Positions 10,940 through 24,400 of a stretch of 64,000 bases of DNA are shown one piece after another. This DNA comes from Parelaphostrongylus tenuis (taxonomy: Eukaryota > Nematoda > Chromadorea > Rhabditida > Metastrongylidae), in NCBI GenBank assembly GCA_019055375.1, contig JAHQIW010007313.1, positions 1 to 64,000 of the forward strand, in the 5' to 3' direction. The number at the start of each line of letters is the position of its first letter. The first letter of the stretch is position 1. The notes under the pieces were generated by a model, which saw only the letters and a list, made by a program, of their open reading frames with translations, had not been told where the DNA came from and ran no database searches. The position numbers and the translations under genes were made by a program.

Positions 10940-11237
10940 AAAAAGGATAAAAGCTCTCGGCGTTGATCAATCCCTTAGGGATGCGCCATGCACTCGACTT
11001 CAATTTCTAACTTCGTTTGAGGTGACTGAATGCATATCTGGCCTTTACAATGACTCGCGGTGGCCTCCCGCTGAACCGAGTCAGTGCTGCTCATCCTCCC
11101 AGAGAAGTCTGAGACCTGCTTGGTACCAATTTACCGACCCCGGAGGGATGGATGGTTTGGTGGGCCATGAGCGCGAGATCGAACCATTGACCTCGTGTGC
11201 GACGCAGGGCACCTTTAACCACTGCGCCATATGCGCT
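10940..11237 (-). mobile_element. SINE-1, full length with perfect target-site duplication
   Basis: Minus strand starts GAGCGCATATGGCGCAGTGG (box A-like), box B GGTTCGATCTCGC, then a body of about 220 bases ending AGAGCTTTTATCC plus a T-rich tail. CGACGTGAAATAT flanks it exactly (10927-10939 and 11238-11250), proof of retroposition. Confidence 0.85.
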
Positions 11238-11279
11238 CGACGTGAAATATGTGCGTGTAAAATATAATTTTGTTTCATG

Positions 11280-11440
11280 CTACCTAAGAGAATTGAACGA
11301 TGAGCAAAAACACGACCTCAGACGGGAGTCAAACCCGCGTTTCACCCATACCAAGGATAGATGTTCGTCTTAGGTCGTACTTCTGCTCGCTACTCAATTC
11401 TCTTAGGTATGTATGAAACATCATAACACTACGAAAAATG
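11280..11440. mobile_element. Short fold-back from the family 2/3 tRNA-like repeats
   Basis: CTACCTAAGAGAATTGA is inverted as TCAATTCTCTTAGGTA. The minus arm has a tRNA-like end (GGGTTTGACTCCCG, AGGTCG/CGACCT pairing) with the D-arm lost. Tail CATCATAACACTACG is shared with 51010 and 60720. Confidence 0.55.
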
Positions 11441-11849
11441 CAGTAGAAATCTTAGAAATTTCGAGTAGTATATCTTTTGTTTTGAACTTTACAGCGTTAT
11501 AAAAGCCTTCTTTCGAGAACCGGCCCACGTACTGCGCTAGCCATAGATTCACGCTTTCGTTATGATGCTAACATTCCTACGAAAATTCTTGTACAGCAAA
11601 TGAGGTCGAAAATTCACTTGGCCCCTTCTAGCGGAAAAAATGCCAAATAATCAAGTTAGAGGAAAACTGGGAGCCTAAGATCGGTGATGATCAACAAGTA
11701 CCCCTTCCGGAGGGTTCACTAAGTTATGGTCCTCAGAAAACGCATTAGTCGAAACATTCAAAAAGAGAACCTCCTGGCCGCTTGACATAAAAATCACATG
11801 TAAAGCCTCAATAGTGCTTTACTAGAGTACAGACTGGAGAATTAATATC

Positions 11850-11855
11850 TTTATT
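11850..11855 (-). promoter_or_regulatory. Polyadenylation signal AATAAA of the V-ATPase subunit a gene
   Basis: A canonical AATAAA on the minus strand about 75 bases after the TAG stop codon. It gives a short 3' UTR typical of nematodes. Confidence 0.6.
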
Positions 11856-11929
11856 CATACAAACAATTATAGAATCACATATTTACTCCTAATGGAATTA
11901 TCTCTCATCTATTCTGTCGACCTCTTTAT

Positions 11930-12337
11930 CTATTGTTCCAATCCCTCAGCAATTCGTATGAGTCGTGTGAAGTGAAATGGTTCAAATGCCACTCCAGTTC
12001 CTCCATAGAATTTTGAGTTGAATTCAACCCTAAAGTACAAAGTCGTGTAGAACACCGGAAAACTACCATAATATGACTTTTTCATTTACCACTTCTACTT
12101 ACCAATGGAGACGAAGTGCATGCAGAAAAGCGGAAAGGCCTTCCATGAGAATCAAGATTGAGATGGACAATACGCCAAAAAAGAAGTAGAGAATAAAAAT
12201 AGCGGCCGAGCCACCCATCCACCCATTGTTAAACCGATTGCCAGCAGCATATCCCATAGCACTTCGGATAGCTCTACAGTATAAGAGGAAAAATTTACAA
12301 GTTCTCTACATTCCTTGCAAATATTGAGTGTTTAAAG

Positions 12338-12401
<64 letters not shown>

Positions 12402-15400
12402 GGAGAGTATGATAAGTGTTCTACAGTATGCAATTATGTTCGGAACCTGCAAGGTTTTAGGCTCCTCACATTTTCTTGACAACTGCAATATATGGCCTAG
12501 GGTTTAGAATTATCCAAGATTAAAAAAAACCATTTAGTAAGCTTCTAAATTTTTCGAGAAATTGTCAGTTCTGCCTACATATATTTTTTGAAGAATTTCT
12601 ATGTAAAATTATCTCACGTGCGTGCGCCAAAGAAAGAGCCCAGAGACGAAGATACGAGGCAGTGTGAGAAATACATCCAAGAGCGAATTCGATTGTATGA
12701 ATCGCCTGATAGACCATCACATCAGCGAAGCTGAACTGAAATCGAGAAATACATGGAAATAGGAGGAAAAACTGGAAGGACAGGCGAACGGAGTGTATCA
12801 TACTTCCTCAGCAGATCCGTCGCCATGACTATGACCGCCAGGTAGCGGAAGGCCTCGATTATGAAGATATCTCAGATAGAACGGTTTCACCAACAACATT
12901 ATTGGAATTGAAATTACAGCCAAAACGAGAAGAATCATTTCAACATCTCCCTGAAACAATGGGATTTTTCGGGGATTCCATTTTCTTACGAAAACCAATT
13001 TTTCTCGAAAAACGTAAAGCAACGAAGGTGAGGTTCTACAAATTGCGGAGGCACATCTTTTAATTGTACAGTAATTGAAGTAGGTGCAGACCTTTGATGA
13101 TGACTACAAATGATTTTCTGTATAGATGATCAAAATCTTGCTTTTACAAAAGAGCGAATGTGGCGAAGTGGTTAAAGGTGCTCTGCGTCGCACACATGGT
13201 CGATGGTTCGATCTCGCGCTTATGGATCATCAAGCCATCCATCCCTTGGGGGTCGGTGAATTGGTACCGGACTGGTCGCAGACTTGCCTGGGAGGATAAA
13301 CAGCACTGACTCGATACAGCAGGGGACCACCGCGAGTCATTGTAAAGATCAGAGATGCATTCAATCAACTCAAATGAAGTTTAGAATTGAAGACGAATGC
13401 ATGGCGCATCTCTCAGGGATTTATTAACTCCGAGAGCTTTATACTTTTATTTTGCTTTTGTTGATAAGCTAACACGAAGTTCTTATAAATCTTTGTGATG
13501 GTCGACGTTTTGGCAGCTTTTTCTTGATCAGAGAAACGATGATTCGAGTCAATGTTCGCAACGGTTGTTCTTCCTGCAATGTTGATCTTTGTAGTTCTGT
13601 CATCCAGACGAATCCAGTAGGAAGATTCACCGTAGCAATGCACTAGCGTTCTGAGCGAAGCATTTTTACAGGGCTATAGTCACGCTGATGACCTAAATTT
13701 ATTCGATAGTTCATTACGATGGAAAACGATCCTAGGGCGATGTCGACCGATATTTATTACTCCTTTAGCCACAATCCATCCTATTACAGTCGTAATAGTG
13801 ATTTGGAAACCAACTTTCTCCCGAACAGCATTACTAATGAATTATGTATTCTTTGTTAACTAGCCAGTAGCACGACGTTGATAAAACAAAATCCATTAAG
13901 TAATTCAGGTACAGAAAAAAGAAAATTGAATTATCTCTTTAGGAACGACAGTTGATCGATCGCACAGCGCAGCGCACAAGAGGCGCGCGATTTTCCTTAT
14001 CATATTAGGGATTTTTCTTCAATTGAAAGTGAAACCTCGGATTTTTTGTGCTACTATGATACTCCATGATTTTCTCTATATGGTGATATGTTTTTCCTGC
14101 TTATATAACCTTTCTGTACGAAAAGAACTTTAAGCGTGAAGTGTAATTTTCTTTCCGCTCTTACTGCGTTTAATGGTAACTTTTCAAGAAACTCAATACA
14201 GTATCAATTCCTCGAGATTTGCGTTACCGAATCGTAATAGAACTTGTAACGAGCCATATCAAAGCCCCAGCCGAGCAAAAGTTAATTGAGTGTGAAACAT
14301 AATTTCATTTCCGCTGCTATGACGTGAGGAGAAATATTTTTAGGAGAGCAAACATATGATTGGAATTGCAGAGATTTAAGCTTTCGAATGATTATAAAGT
14401 GTTTAAAGGAAAGTTTTGCCCAGCGACAAAGGCCTTCAAAGAATCGTCTACCTCGTTTGGTACACGTCGTCCTTAGGCGTTAAGGTGACATAAATTCAGT
14501 CGCCTAACGTTTCGACATCGTCTTCCTGAGGATGTTTCTCGTGAATTGACCACAGTTGTTCGACCTCGTTATGTCTTCGTTTTCTTTGACGATTAAGTCG
14601 AAACATTTTTGGGGTGCCATTTGAACGGAGAACCTTACTAAGCAGTGTCTTTATAAACAAAATGGTTGTTGATTTAAGCAAAGAAAAGTTGGTTTCCAAA
14701 TCATCATTATTGCGTCTGTACTTACCAATAACGATACCGACAACTGCAGAACGGATGGTCCGATCAAAAGCAAAATATTATCATTGAACAGAACCAATCG
14801 TCATGCGTACTGCTGCATTCTTGACTGAGCTTCTTCATTTATTGAGTGTACAAATGTGATTATGCAGTTTTTTGAATAGTGAAAACAAAGATATGCGAAT
14901 CTTTTTTATTTCAAAGTTTGTTGAAAACGCTATTTATAAATATGTTTCTTTTACACAAAATAGAAAATATGACCGTTTTTCTAGAACCTTGAATACGATG
15001 ACTTCTGGGCACAACAAGCGCCATTTTCGGGAATTTTACCTTGCAGATTTATGATTTAAGAGCAACTGAGATAGCTTAATTTTGGTGTCGTTCAAGTGCT
15101 CATTATCTTGCGAATAATTTGGCTTACAATTTGCCTAAGCTTTCTTCAAGATGCAGCAGCTATAGGACTAATTTTTGCTTGCTACTCATGCACGAATGGT
15201 GCGTAGGGGAAAATGCTAGTGAAGCGATGCGCAAGATTATTGGAGCTTGCTGTGGTTGGCTCGAGAGCGACTAATCCTCCATATTCCTCCACACTGTCCT
15301 CTCCAGCTTTGAACTTCGCGATCCACTTCCTAGCCGTTCTTTCTGCACCCGCGTAATCGCCTAAGCTCAATTAATCATGCATACTTTGCAAATTTGCTGC

Positions 15401-18400
15401 ATGAGGAAGGTTTCAGGAGGTTTTATCTTGGCCGCTCTAATCTCCCGACATTGTAGCGCTAGATTACTGTTTGAATTTACCAAATTCAAACTACAAATTG
15501 GAGAATTTGAAAAAATGGTTTTTTTCGGACTCAGTAAGCAGTACCCACCGAAAAAGATCCGAGTCAATCATTAACGAAAACAAAGACCACAAAGAGGGCG
15601 AACTATTGTGGCAATCGACTCGTCTTTAGAAGATGAAGGCAGTCGAAGTATTAGCCGTACCAAATGGTTTTTAGTAACTTGGGTGCACTGGCCCTAGTCA
15701 ACAAAGACAATACATATTTGAGTCCTGTTGATCTTTAACTCCAAATTTTTTAAAATATCCGACATCAGTGCATATCAAACTGTTTATTAAACCTATGCAT
15801 CTCAAGTTAGTGGCAAAATTTCATTTTACATTAATATGCTAACGCAAGGCCTCTATAACAATTTTGAGAATCTAATGACGAACGCTTAGATACTATCGTC
15901 TTTTCCAGAGTCGTAGTAACTCTAATCGACTATTCACAGCAGTTTTATCTCGAGATATGGGTTTTTGTGGTCCATTGGTGTTTATTTAGGTGGGAGCGAG
16001 GCATTGCACAATACAAGGGATCAGAAGTGATAATACCAATTTACTTTGAATAATTTTGGAATCTATATCACCCAATATATTTTCTCATCTTGACAGTTTG
16101 TAGAAACTGAAAGATTTGCTACTACGAATATTCACACACTAGAATAACTGCTTGGACAATCTATTTAAACCAGTGCAACTCTGAAGAAGCGAAGACGTCG
16201 ATGCGTTGTATATTGAAGTATTAATGTTAGAGCCTCATGCAATTTCATGAATAAAAGGAGACAAGATACAGCTCTCGGCGTTGATCAATCCCTGAGAGAT
16301 GCGCCATGCATTCGTCTTCAATTTTTAACTTCGTTTGAGGTGACTAAATGCATATCTGGTCTTTACAACGACTCACGGTGGCCTTCCGCTGCACTGAGTC
16401 AGTGCTGCTTATCCTTCCAGACAAGTCTGGGACCAATCTGGTACGAACTTACCGTCCCTGGAGCGATGGATGGCTTGGTGAGCCATGAGCGCGAGATCGA
16501 ATCATTGACCCTGTGTGCGACGCAGAGCACGTCTAACCACTGCGCCTCATGAGCTCTTAAGTTCATGAGTATAACAAGATAATACTCATTCATAAAAGAT
16601 TAAATCACTGTTCACACAAATCACACACGGAAAATCCCTTGTTGTTTTCTTATGTGCTTTACACTTTCCCAAAAAAATCAACAATATGCAAGACTCCACC
16701 TGACCAGGATACCATTGTTGTAGATAGCACTGGTCGTAAACGTCATACGTATAGGTTTTGTTGTTAATCACTACCGATTCTTTAGCTTTCGAACCATTCA
16801 CATTGTGAACGAATCCTGGCTGAAAGTGAATTACACGGATTACGTTTTCAGTGTTTGAAACATCTTGAAACAGCAAATGAACAAAAATAGTCATTCTCCA
16901 CCTAGGATATAGAAAGAAAGATTGAACACGTAGATTAATTTCTGCTATGAAAAAATGCCACGGATCTCTCTCTCTAAAGCATCCCACCCATTTAGTCGCG
17001 AGGGCACCTGGCGCGCCCACAAGTGGTGGATAGTGGAACTCAATGCGAACCAAAAGCGACCTTGTGCTTCCCAGAGACGCAGGTAAGCCCAGCGAAACTT
17101 CGCCAATTATAAGACCAAGAACATTGCACTCCGATGCCCTGAAAGTACATTCACAGCTTCCAGAAGGGCAATGGAAAAAAGCATCCACCAGTACTACTCT
17201 GGTCTCTTCGTCAGCCGTATTCTCTTACCGTCTTATATTGAAAGAGTTATCAATCTGTCGTTCCAGTGGTCCTCCCTTCCGAAATCCGACATGCAGTATC
17301 GTCGCTGAAGAACAGAACAGCACCCGGTCCAGACAGGATCAGATCAGAACACCTGAAGAGCCTACCTCCAGTTCTCATCGTCACCCTGGCTCAGCTCTTC
17401 ACTCGCCACCTATCAGAATGCAAGGTTCCCATTAAATGGAAAACCAGCAAGACCGTCTTGTTGTTCAAAAAGGGAGGCCTTTACGACACAGGCAAATATT
17501 GCCCAATCTGCTTGCTGTCCGTTGTCTGTAAACTGTTCACTCGAGTCATCCTAAACAGGATTGACAGAACACTGGATGAAGGGCAGCCATGAGAACAAGC
17601 CGATGCAGAGAAGGATTTGGAACACATCCACGCGATTACAAGACTCACTGAAGTTTCACGAGAAAGCAAAATACCGCTCTGTCACACTTGCATCGATCTG
17701 AAAAAAGCCTTCGATTCATACCTTTTGTTTCGAGTGTTTTCTTAAGACCACAGCTCAAATTTCAATATGCCTGGTAATCATTATTTGAGCCACGCATGTC
17801 AGTGGTCTGCCAATGAGGGCTGACTAATAGAGCCCGATACACGTGTTTCGATCTTGCGATCTCGTCAGTCGGGCAGTTGCCCTCTCTCGTCTTTTGCTAA
17901 TCTCTGTGGGTACTCCAGTCCCCACAATAAGAGTTAGCGATGACGTACGATTTACACTCTATGTCCAATAAAAAACTCACCAAACACAGAGTGTTGTACA
18001 CGAATGCTCGTGGCTAGTATATTCAATATATCATATCTTTTGTTTCGAGTGTTTTCTTAAGACCACAGCTCAAATTCGCACAGAGATCGCAAGATCGAAA
18101 CACGTGTATCGGGCTCTATAAGTCAGCCCTCATTGACAGACCACTGACATGCGTGGCTCAAATAATGATTACCAGCCTTCGATTCAGTGGAAACAGAAGC
18201 AATTATAGAGGCTCTACATAACCAGGGCGTCCCTGCTCGGTACATAATGACCCTTCGTGAGCTATGTAAAGAGTTCATGGCCAAAATATCTACATTCTAC
18301 AACACCATCGACGTAAGAAGGAGGTAAAACTTTATGCGAACATTAGAATGGGACGAAGTAGGAGTGAAAATTGACGGCCGACTATTATACCATCATTGAT

Positions 18401-21400
18401 TTGGTGATGATATCGTCTATAAAACACCAAGCATCAGCCAAGCGGAACGAATGTTCAGTAATTTCGACGACGCCTGTGGAAATATTGGTTTTCAGCTAAA
18501 CCAAACGAAAGCATGTTGATGAAGAACGGATGGGTTTTGTATGCCCCTCACGCTCAACGGAACGAAAATCTTCAAATGCTTCAGTTACGTCCACCTAGAT
18601 CGTGAAATCAACATGATAAACGACCTAGCTCCAGAGTTGAGCAGGAGTCACTACATAGGCAGGATGAAAGATCACTTGCATTATTGAGCGCACAGTCGAA
18701 AGATTGATGCGAGGAGTATCCCGTATATCGCAAATCACAGAAAGAATTCGAAGTTCCGACCTACGTCAAAGACCGAAGGTCAAGGACGCCATTCTATGCT
18801 CCAGGATATCGAGATAAGGTGGGCCGGGCACGTGATCCGCTTCAACGACGAGAGCCGATGCTGACAGAAATCCTAGGGATATCAAGCGCTTCAAAGGAAT
18901 ACCACCGACTCGATGGTCCGATTTCTTCACAAAAAGCATTGAAGAAAGATATGAAGCCAGCGAATTTCTTGAGCGAGGAGGACGCACTGGGCGACTTTTG
19001 CACGCGATAGGGAGAAATGGAAGTGTTGGTGGTACCCGTTCGATACATTCGACAATCAACGGGACGTCAGGTGATACAGGTGATGGAGAAATGGGTTTCT
19101 ATTCATTACCACTGTCATGTGTATAGTACGCACTCCTTTCAACAGCATTCAGTGTTGTCATACAATTAACAATATTTTGAAGCACTACTCGTCCAAGGAC
19201 GCGCGTGGTCGCTCTACACTCTTAGTTTTCCACGATCTCCGTGAACGTCAACGGGCATGGGAATATTGCTTAGTAGTCCAGCTATGCGATTTTGCCTATC
19301 TCGTTGAAACAGAAGTAACTCCCGTCATCAACTCAGACTGGTCTCACTATTTACATCACTTTATTACAAGCTACTGCATTACTTTCATAATAACTTTTTG
19401 CGTAAAAAACATCATTAATCATCCTGCAGTTTGTACGGTAGTGCGCTGACAGTCTTCATCTTGCCATCCTAATTCATCTAAACATCCGACCTCCGGGTTC
19501 GTTGTCAATATAAGCAACCTTAATCTCAGGACGTTATGCCTTTTTGCCGTGATCACCTACGGCTTAATAACTCTTTAATCCTCGTCAAAATAGTTCTTTG
19601 CATCACTTTTCTGTTTATACCGTGAGCTTCCCAAACCACCACTTGCTCTTTACCTTTTGGGTGTATTTCAGATACAAATCTTATGTACTTATATCAATGC
19701 ATCCCTATACGCTCATGGGCATCACATTAATCTACGACCCTGTGAAATCACTTCTAAGCATCCTTTTACGTGTTTTCATGCCCTCACCCAGTCTGTTGTT
19801 TTCGCTTGTATTGCTTTAGCATAAGGATATTGTTGCAATACTGACTCAAAACTTTAATTACTCGGCTTTGAGATTACGAGCTACAACTCGTACAAAATGT
19901 CGCTCTGGCGGGCGCAAGAAAAGCAACTACGACGCTAGCTAACCACCTCCTGGAACTAGAAATAAGAGAGATAATGAATAGGAGACCCATGACAATTAAG
20001 TTATTGAGAAATGATGAGGCTTCAAACTACATGAATCAGTTTGAAGGCGGTGTAAATCGATTCATTTGATTTGGTCGATATCGAGGATTGAGCGATAAGA
20101 ACATTCTGGAAGTGAAGCAAAAATCTCATGATCGTTCACTTGAATAACTCACATCTCTGGCTTTCATCATGAACATATTGATGAGACCGATCAGTAACGA
20201 TGGCGCACAGTTCGATCCCGGGTACAATCGGCCAAATATGAAAGTCGGATTCACATAGAAGAAGATCCATTTAAGTAAAACCTTAATGAAACAAAATGTT
20301 ATTTCAAGCTCAAGTGCCTACACGATATCAAAGAGCTCAAGATAAACAGTAGTCAGAGATGCGCTGTAGGCCACCATACACAGTTCGATAAAGTAAGAGA
20401 ATATAAAGCGTTCAGTAATCAATTCATCAGTACATTCGCGACGATGCCTAATTCCTTGTAGGATGCCGAAGGGACGGCGCCCGATTTTTTGCGCGACTTA
20501 GTATGACTTCTATGGAAGCCAAACCGGCCAAAATATCCGCAATATGGAAAGGTGCTAAATTTTTGTGATATGAAATGATTTTTCTTTTAGCTTTGAGGAA
20601 ATTTTTTTGCTCGTTCAGGTCTATGTAGGTTCATGATCTATACACTCTCTCATGTTTTTTATGATTAAAAAAATCTTATAAGCAATGGGTAAACGCTGCC
20701 ACCTTACAATCATACTGTGCTACCATTTAATGAAATTGCGCAAGTTCTGCAAATAATACTACGATGTTTAGCTTGCATTTTGAACATCCTCTCAGTTAGT
20801 ACATTACTGAAAAGTTATCAGAGTAATCAAATGTCAAGCACATTTACACACTCGCTATCACAGTTTCCGTGCAAATCTCACCAATTCGTCCATTGAATCG
20901 TAACCTTGCATTCATCTTACACAAAGTCTCCGAACATTTCACCTGTTGTCGGTTGCTGCGTGAAATTGACGTCTTCTTCATCAATCTTTTAGATTGCTGG
21001 TAAAGACGATTCTGCCGGTGATTTTCGAGGCAGCTGAGGTTAGGAGTTCCTAAGCGGTCAGCTGACTGATTACAAGAGTGTTGAGGGAGGCGATTGAACC
21101 AGTGCTTGCGTATCACCTTTCTTTTCGAAACAAAGCATCACCCGCCACTGCGCTACGCTCTCTCAAAATGAACCGATTTGTTCATCAAAAGTCATACTGC
21201 ACACTGCATGCAATGTCGCTTCATGGAGGCAGAGGCATTTCTACGCCTTCTCATTGGTTACGCTCTTTTCAGAAGCAAAATTCTCTTACTTGAATGAAAA
21301 TTAGCAGCAAATTATACATAAAGAACCCTGGCATGAAAGAAGCTGCGATTTGATGTCTGCATTGGATAAGCTATCAAGTGATTGCAAAAAGTACAAAAAA

Positions 21401-24400
21401 ATTTCTGCGCACTAAAATGAACCATAGGGAGGGACATATCCCTTTCGAGATTTCACAGTGTGTTGTGTTTCATTATAAATAACCTCCGACGACGTCATGT
21501 AGTCTCGAATCTGTTAAAAATGAGCCTTGCATTTAACTTCATTCGTAGCATCGTAGAGCTACTGTATCCTATATATATCTGGCCTACGCATCTGATTGTC
21601 GGTGGCGCACTGATGCATCAAGCTAGTATGTTTAGCCCTTCTAGACAGGTTTGGTATTTATCTGCGGACTCTAAGTGATAAAGGATCTAGTTCACTCAAT
21701 GTGCGGGATTGACGTAACCACCATCTGTTTGCTATAACGCAGCTCTAGCAACTTAGTTTTTTGATTTACGTAATTCATCTAACAATATCATTGATACACC
21801 TGAAAAGATGTTGAAGAGAAAGGTTTTGCCCGCGTTATGACAACTGCTAATGAACACACAACCATAATGTCTTCTTAGTCAATCGACGTCGTTATTTCAG
21901 TTATGCAGTGAGCATACCATTGTTTTTTTATAGATGAATATCGAAAGGGATAACAATCCATCGAAAAAGATATTGATTTTGCCCATTCTATGCACTTGGA
22001 TACTTGAAATGAAGATAATACTATGTGGACTCGGGAATATAGCGTCCCTTGTTGCTGATACTGTGCTTTCAATTTTTCTCTAATTCATTAAATCTTTCAT
22101 TTAATGGAATTGATTCGATTTTTCAACTCAGGCAAATTAAGCTGCTATTTCTTAAAAGTTTCAAATTAACGGTAGACCTGTTTGAAGATGTTTAGTGGTG
22201 ATGATTTAAATGCATAGAAAATCCCTTATAGTACTACAGAGGCTTTACAATGATGCAAATCGAGTTAAAGGCACTGCTTATCTCCAAAGGCTGAATATGC
22301 TGAACTCGTTATCTTCTATCTTTCACAAATTCAAAATTTAATGAAAGTGATATTGCTAAGAAAGAGCTCAGAATAACGGCAATATCTCGCGTTAATGTGT
22401 TTTTAGACGTTCGCCGAAGTATCAAATGAGGTGTCGACACTTTGAGATGAGCAGCGTCGCTATCAGCTTATGAGTGGACGCGTGTTGCCTTCATAGTAGA
22501 TCCAAGACTCATCTCTAGTGATGATCGACTTGAGAAAGTCCTGCCTGGGTGGTTACAGTAGATGCTTTTGCAGATGGCCCCTCGTGCAGAGCGGGTGCGG
22601 TTGGTCACTGTATGAGGTCTCCATCGAGCATCACATTGTAGTATTATAGCAGGCCATTTCATGTAGATAGCGAAGGATGGTATCACGGCCGCGCTTAAAA
22701 GTCATTCCGAACATTCTCCAGCATACCACAGCATCTTGGCGTTAATCCGATATTAAGTAAAAGAAAGCTGAGTAAAACAATAATGCGGAAGAAGTTATGG
22801 GACAACCTAGTACAGAGAGAGACCCACTAATGACATCCAATGTAAGTGGCCTTGTTGATTGAAGAGTAGGTCAGTTATTATCTGCAGCATTGCAATTCCG
22901 TTGAGTTAAATCATGCGACAGAGTTGTTTAGTTGCTCTTGACCATGTAGATCAATATGGGTATTGACAGGGTTCTTTTTCTTGGCTGTGTTTCTAACACC
23001 AGGCTGATTCCAACTTGCTTGGTCGGCTTTCTACACAAATTCAACTTAGGCGATATGAGACCAATTCCCTTTGATGTATTTGCCTCGACGAAATGTAGGC
23101 CCTTTATCAAAGAGGCTCAACACGTTTACACAAACATATCCGTATACATTCATATGCAAATATGATATGACCTTGTGCAGAAGGTAGCAGAGTACAACTG
23201 TCCGCATGAAACTCAGGATACATATTTCGATTTCCTTTTTGATAAAAGCGCATTTTATTCGCAAATTTGATCCCTTGTACGTCGGCACTCGAATACTGTT
23301 CATTTGGTTCTGCGTAGGCCCTTCCATATGACGAAAATCCGTGAGACAAAGAGTCCACACGGTATCTTCAGTGATCGAGGCACCAATGATTTTGTATGTG
23401 TAATGTCTCATTAAGTGATGCTAAATGTTTCAATTCATGAATGAGTAGAAATTACACCGCTTCCCTTACCATGATGCATAGGTACACAAAATACAACCGA
23501 GGAAGAAACACTGTGGTATAAATACGAAGAGAACGTCGACCAACGAGCGATTATATCTAAAGTAAAATTGTACGAGAGATACTCATCCGAATTGAAAAAA
23601 GTAGTAATTCTTTTAAAATGGAAAAAGACGTAATTTCAAGGCAGCCAGTGATGTCTATGATAAAATTAACGGCTTTGATCGATGAAATGCCTGCCCAAAA
23701 TTCCGCATTCGTGTTATCCTTGCGCATAAACATCCCGTGTGATTATAGAACCATATTCACGTTATAGTCGCAATGGCACGCTACTTCTCTTATGATTGAA
23801 GCAGTCGCACAAAAAATCGTTTCTCTCCGTCTTTTACATTGTGGGAAAGGAAATTTTCTCACGATATCTAATTTTCGATTGATGACACCTTAAAGGACAG
23901 TGCTTGTTTCCTGACAGTCCCTCTCCTTTTGTTGTCGTTTTCGCTTTATAGGTCGGGCTCTTTCACGTAGTCCGGAAGGTTTTGTAAGATACTTTTTACA
24001 CTTTACACTTTATTAATCCGTTTTCACAGTGTTTTTTCTTCACTGTGCTGATCCCACTACTTTTAGCATTCAATTTGTTTTTCGTTTTTTCTTGAACGTT
24101 ATAGAGCACTGGTCGCTCACGCCTTCTTGCGGTCTCGAGGACATCCTGGCTGTGGCGTTCCATAGGGAGCTCGTTGTTGACTGCCGGAGAGTTTTAGGGG
24201 CGAGGCTTAGCTTTCCTGCTGCGACGAGCATCACAGCCACTTGGCCACAGAGCCCCTTTGTAAGATATGGAATAGAAATTTTGGTGTTTGCTTGAAATAC
24301 AATTTTATCCGCGGCTCCATGTTGTTTGTGAATCAAGATAGTGATTGATGTTTGCTTGAATGTAAATGTTCGGTGCGGAATGTGAATTTGAATGCTGAAC

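Larger units (their letters stand above)
10470..11640 (+). repeat. REP-1 copy broken by two later insertions
   Basis: REP-1 phrases occur before (CTAAGAAGAGGCTCTGTCCG), between (GTGCGTGTAAAATATAATTT) and after (CAGCGTTATAAAAGCC, TGTACAGCAAATGAGG) the elements at 10940-11237 and 11280-11440. This dates the SINE insertions after REP-1. Confidence 0.6.
17045..19085 (+). mobile_element. RTE-type non-LTR retrotransposon, inactive copy A
   Basis: Reverse-transcriptase blocks [42 protein letters not shown] and DLKKAFDS are recognisable across stops and frameshifts. The 3' end near 19085 has TCAGGTGATACAGGTGAT. It is split at 17719-18173 by a ribozyme-bearing insertion. Lies in a V-ATPase intron, opposite strand. 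Confidence 0.9.

Noticed and set aside
16586..17188. A 200-codon minus-strand frame as one protein
   Set aside because: Only 16700-16819 is real V-ATPase coding sequence (VHNVNGS to YPGQ); the rest reads through introns and the antisense of RTE copy A.
20318..20499. Minus-strand frame containing RRPFGILQG and [18 protein letters not shown] as the missing V-ATPase transmembrane exon
   Set aside because: It is hydrophobic and in the right interval, but has no acceptor in place, lacks the FIPQ/FGYL-type motifs and runs to a stop rather than a donor.
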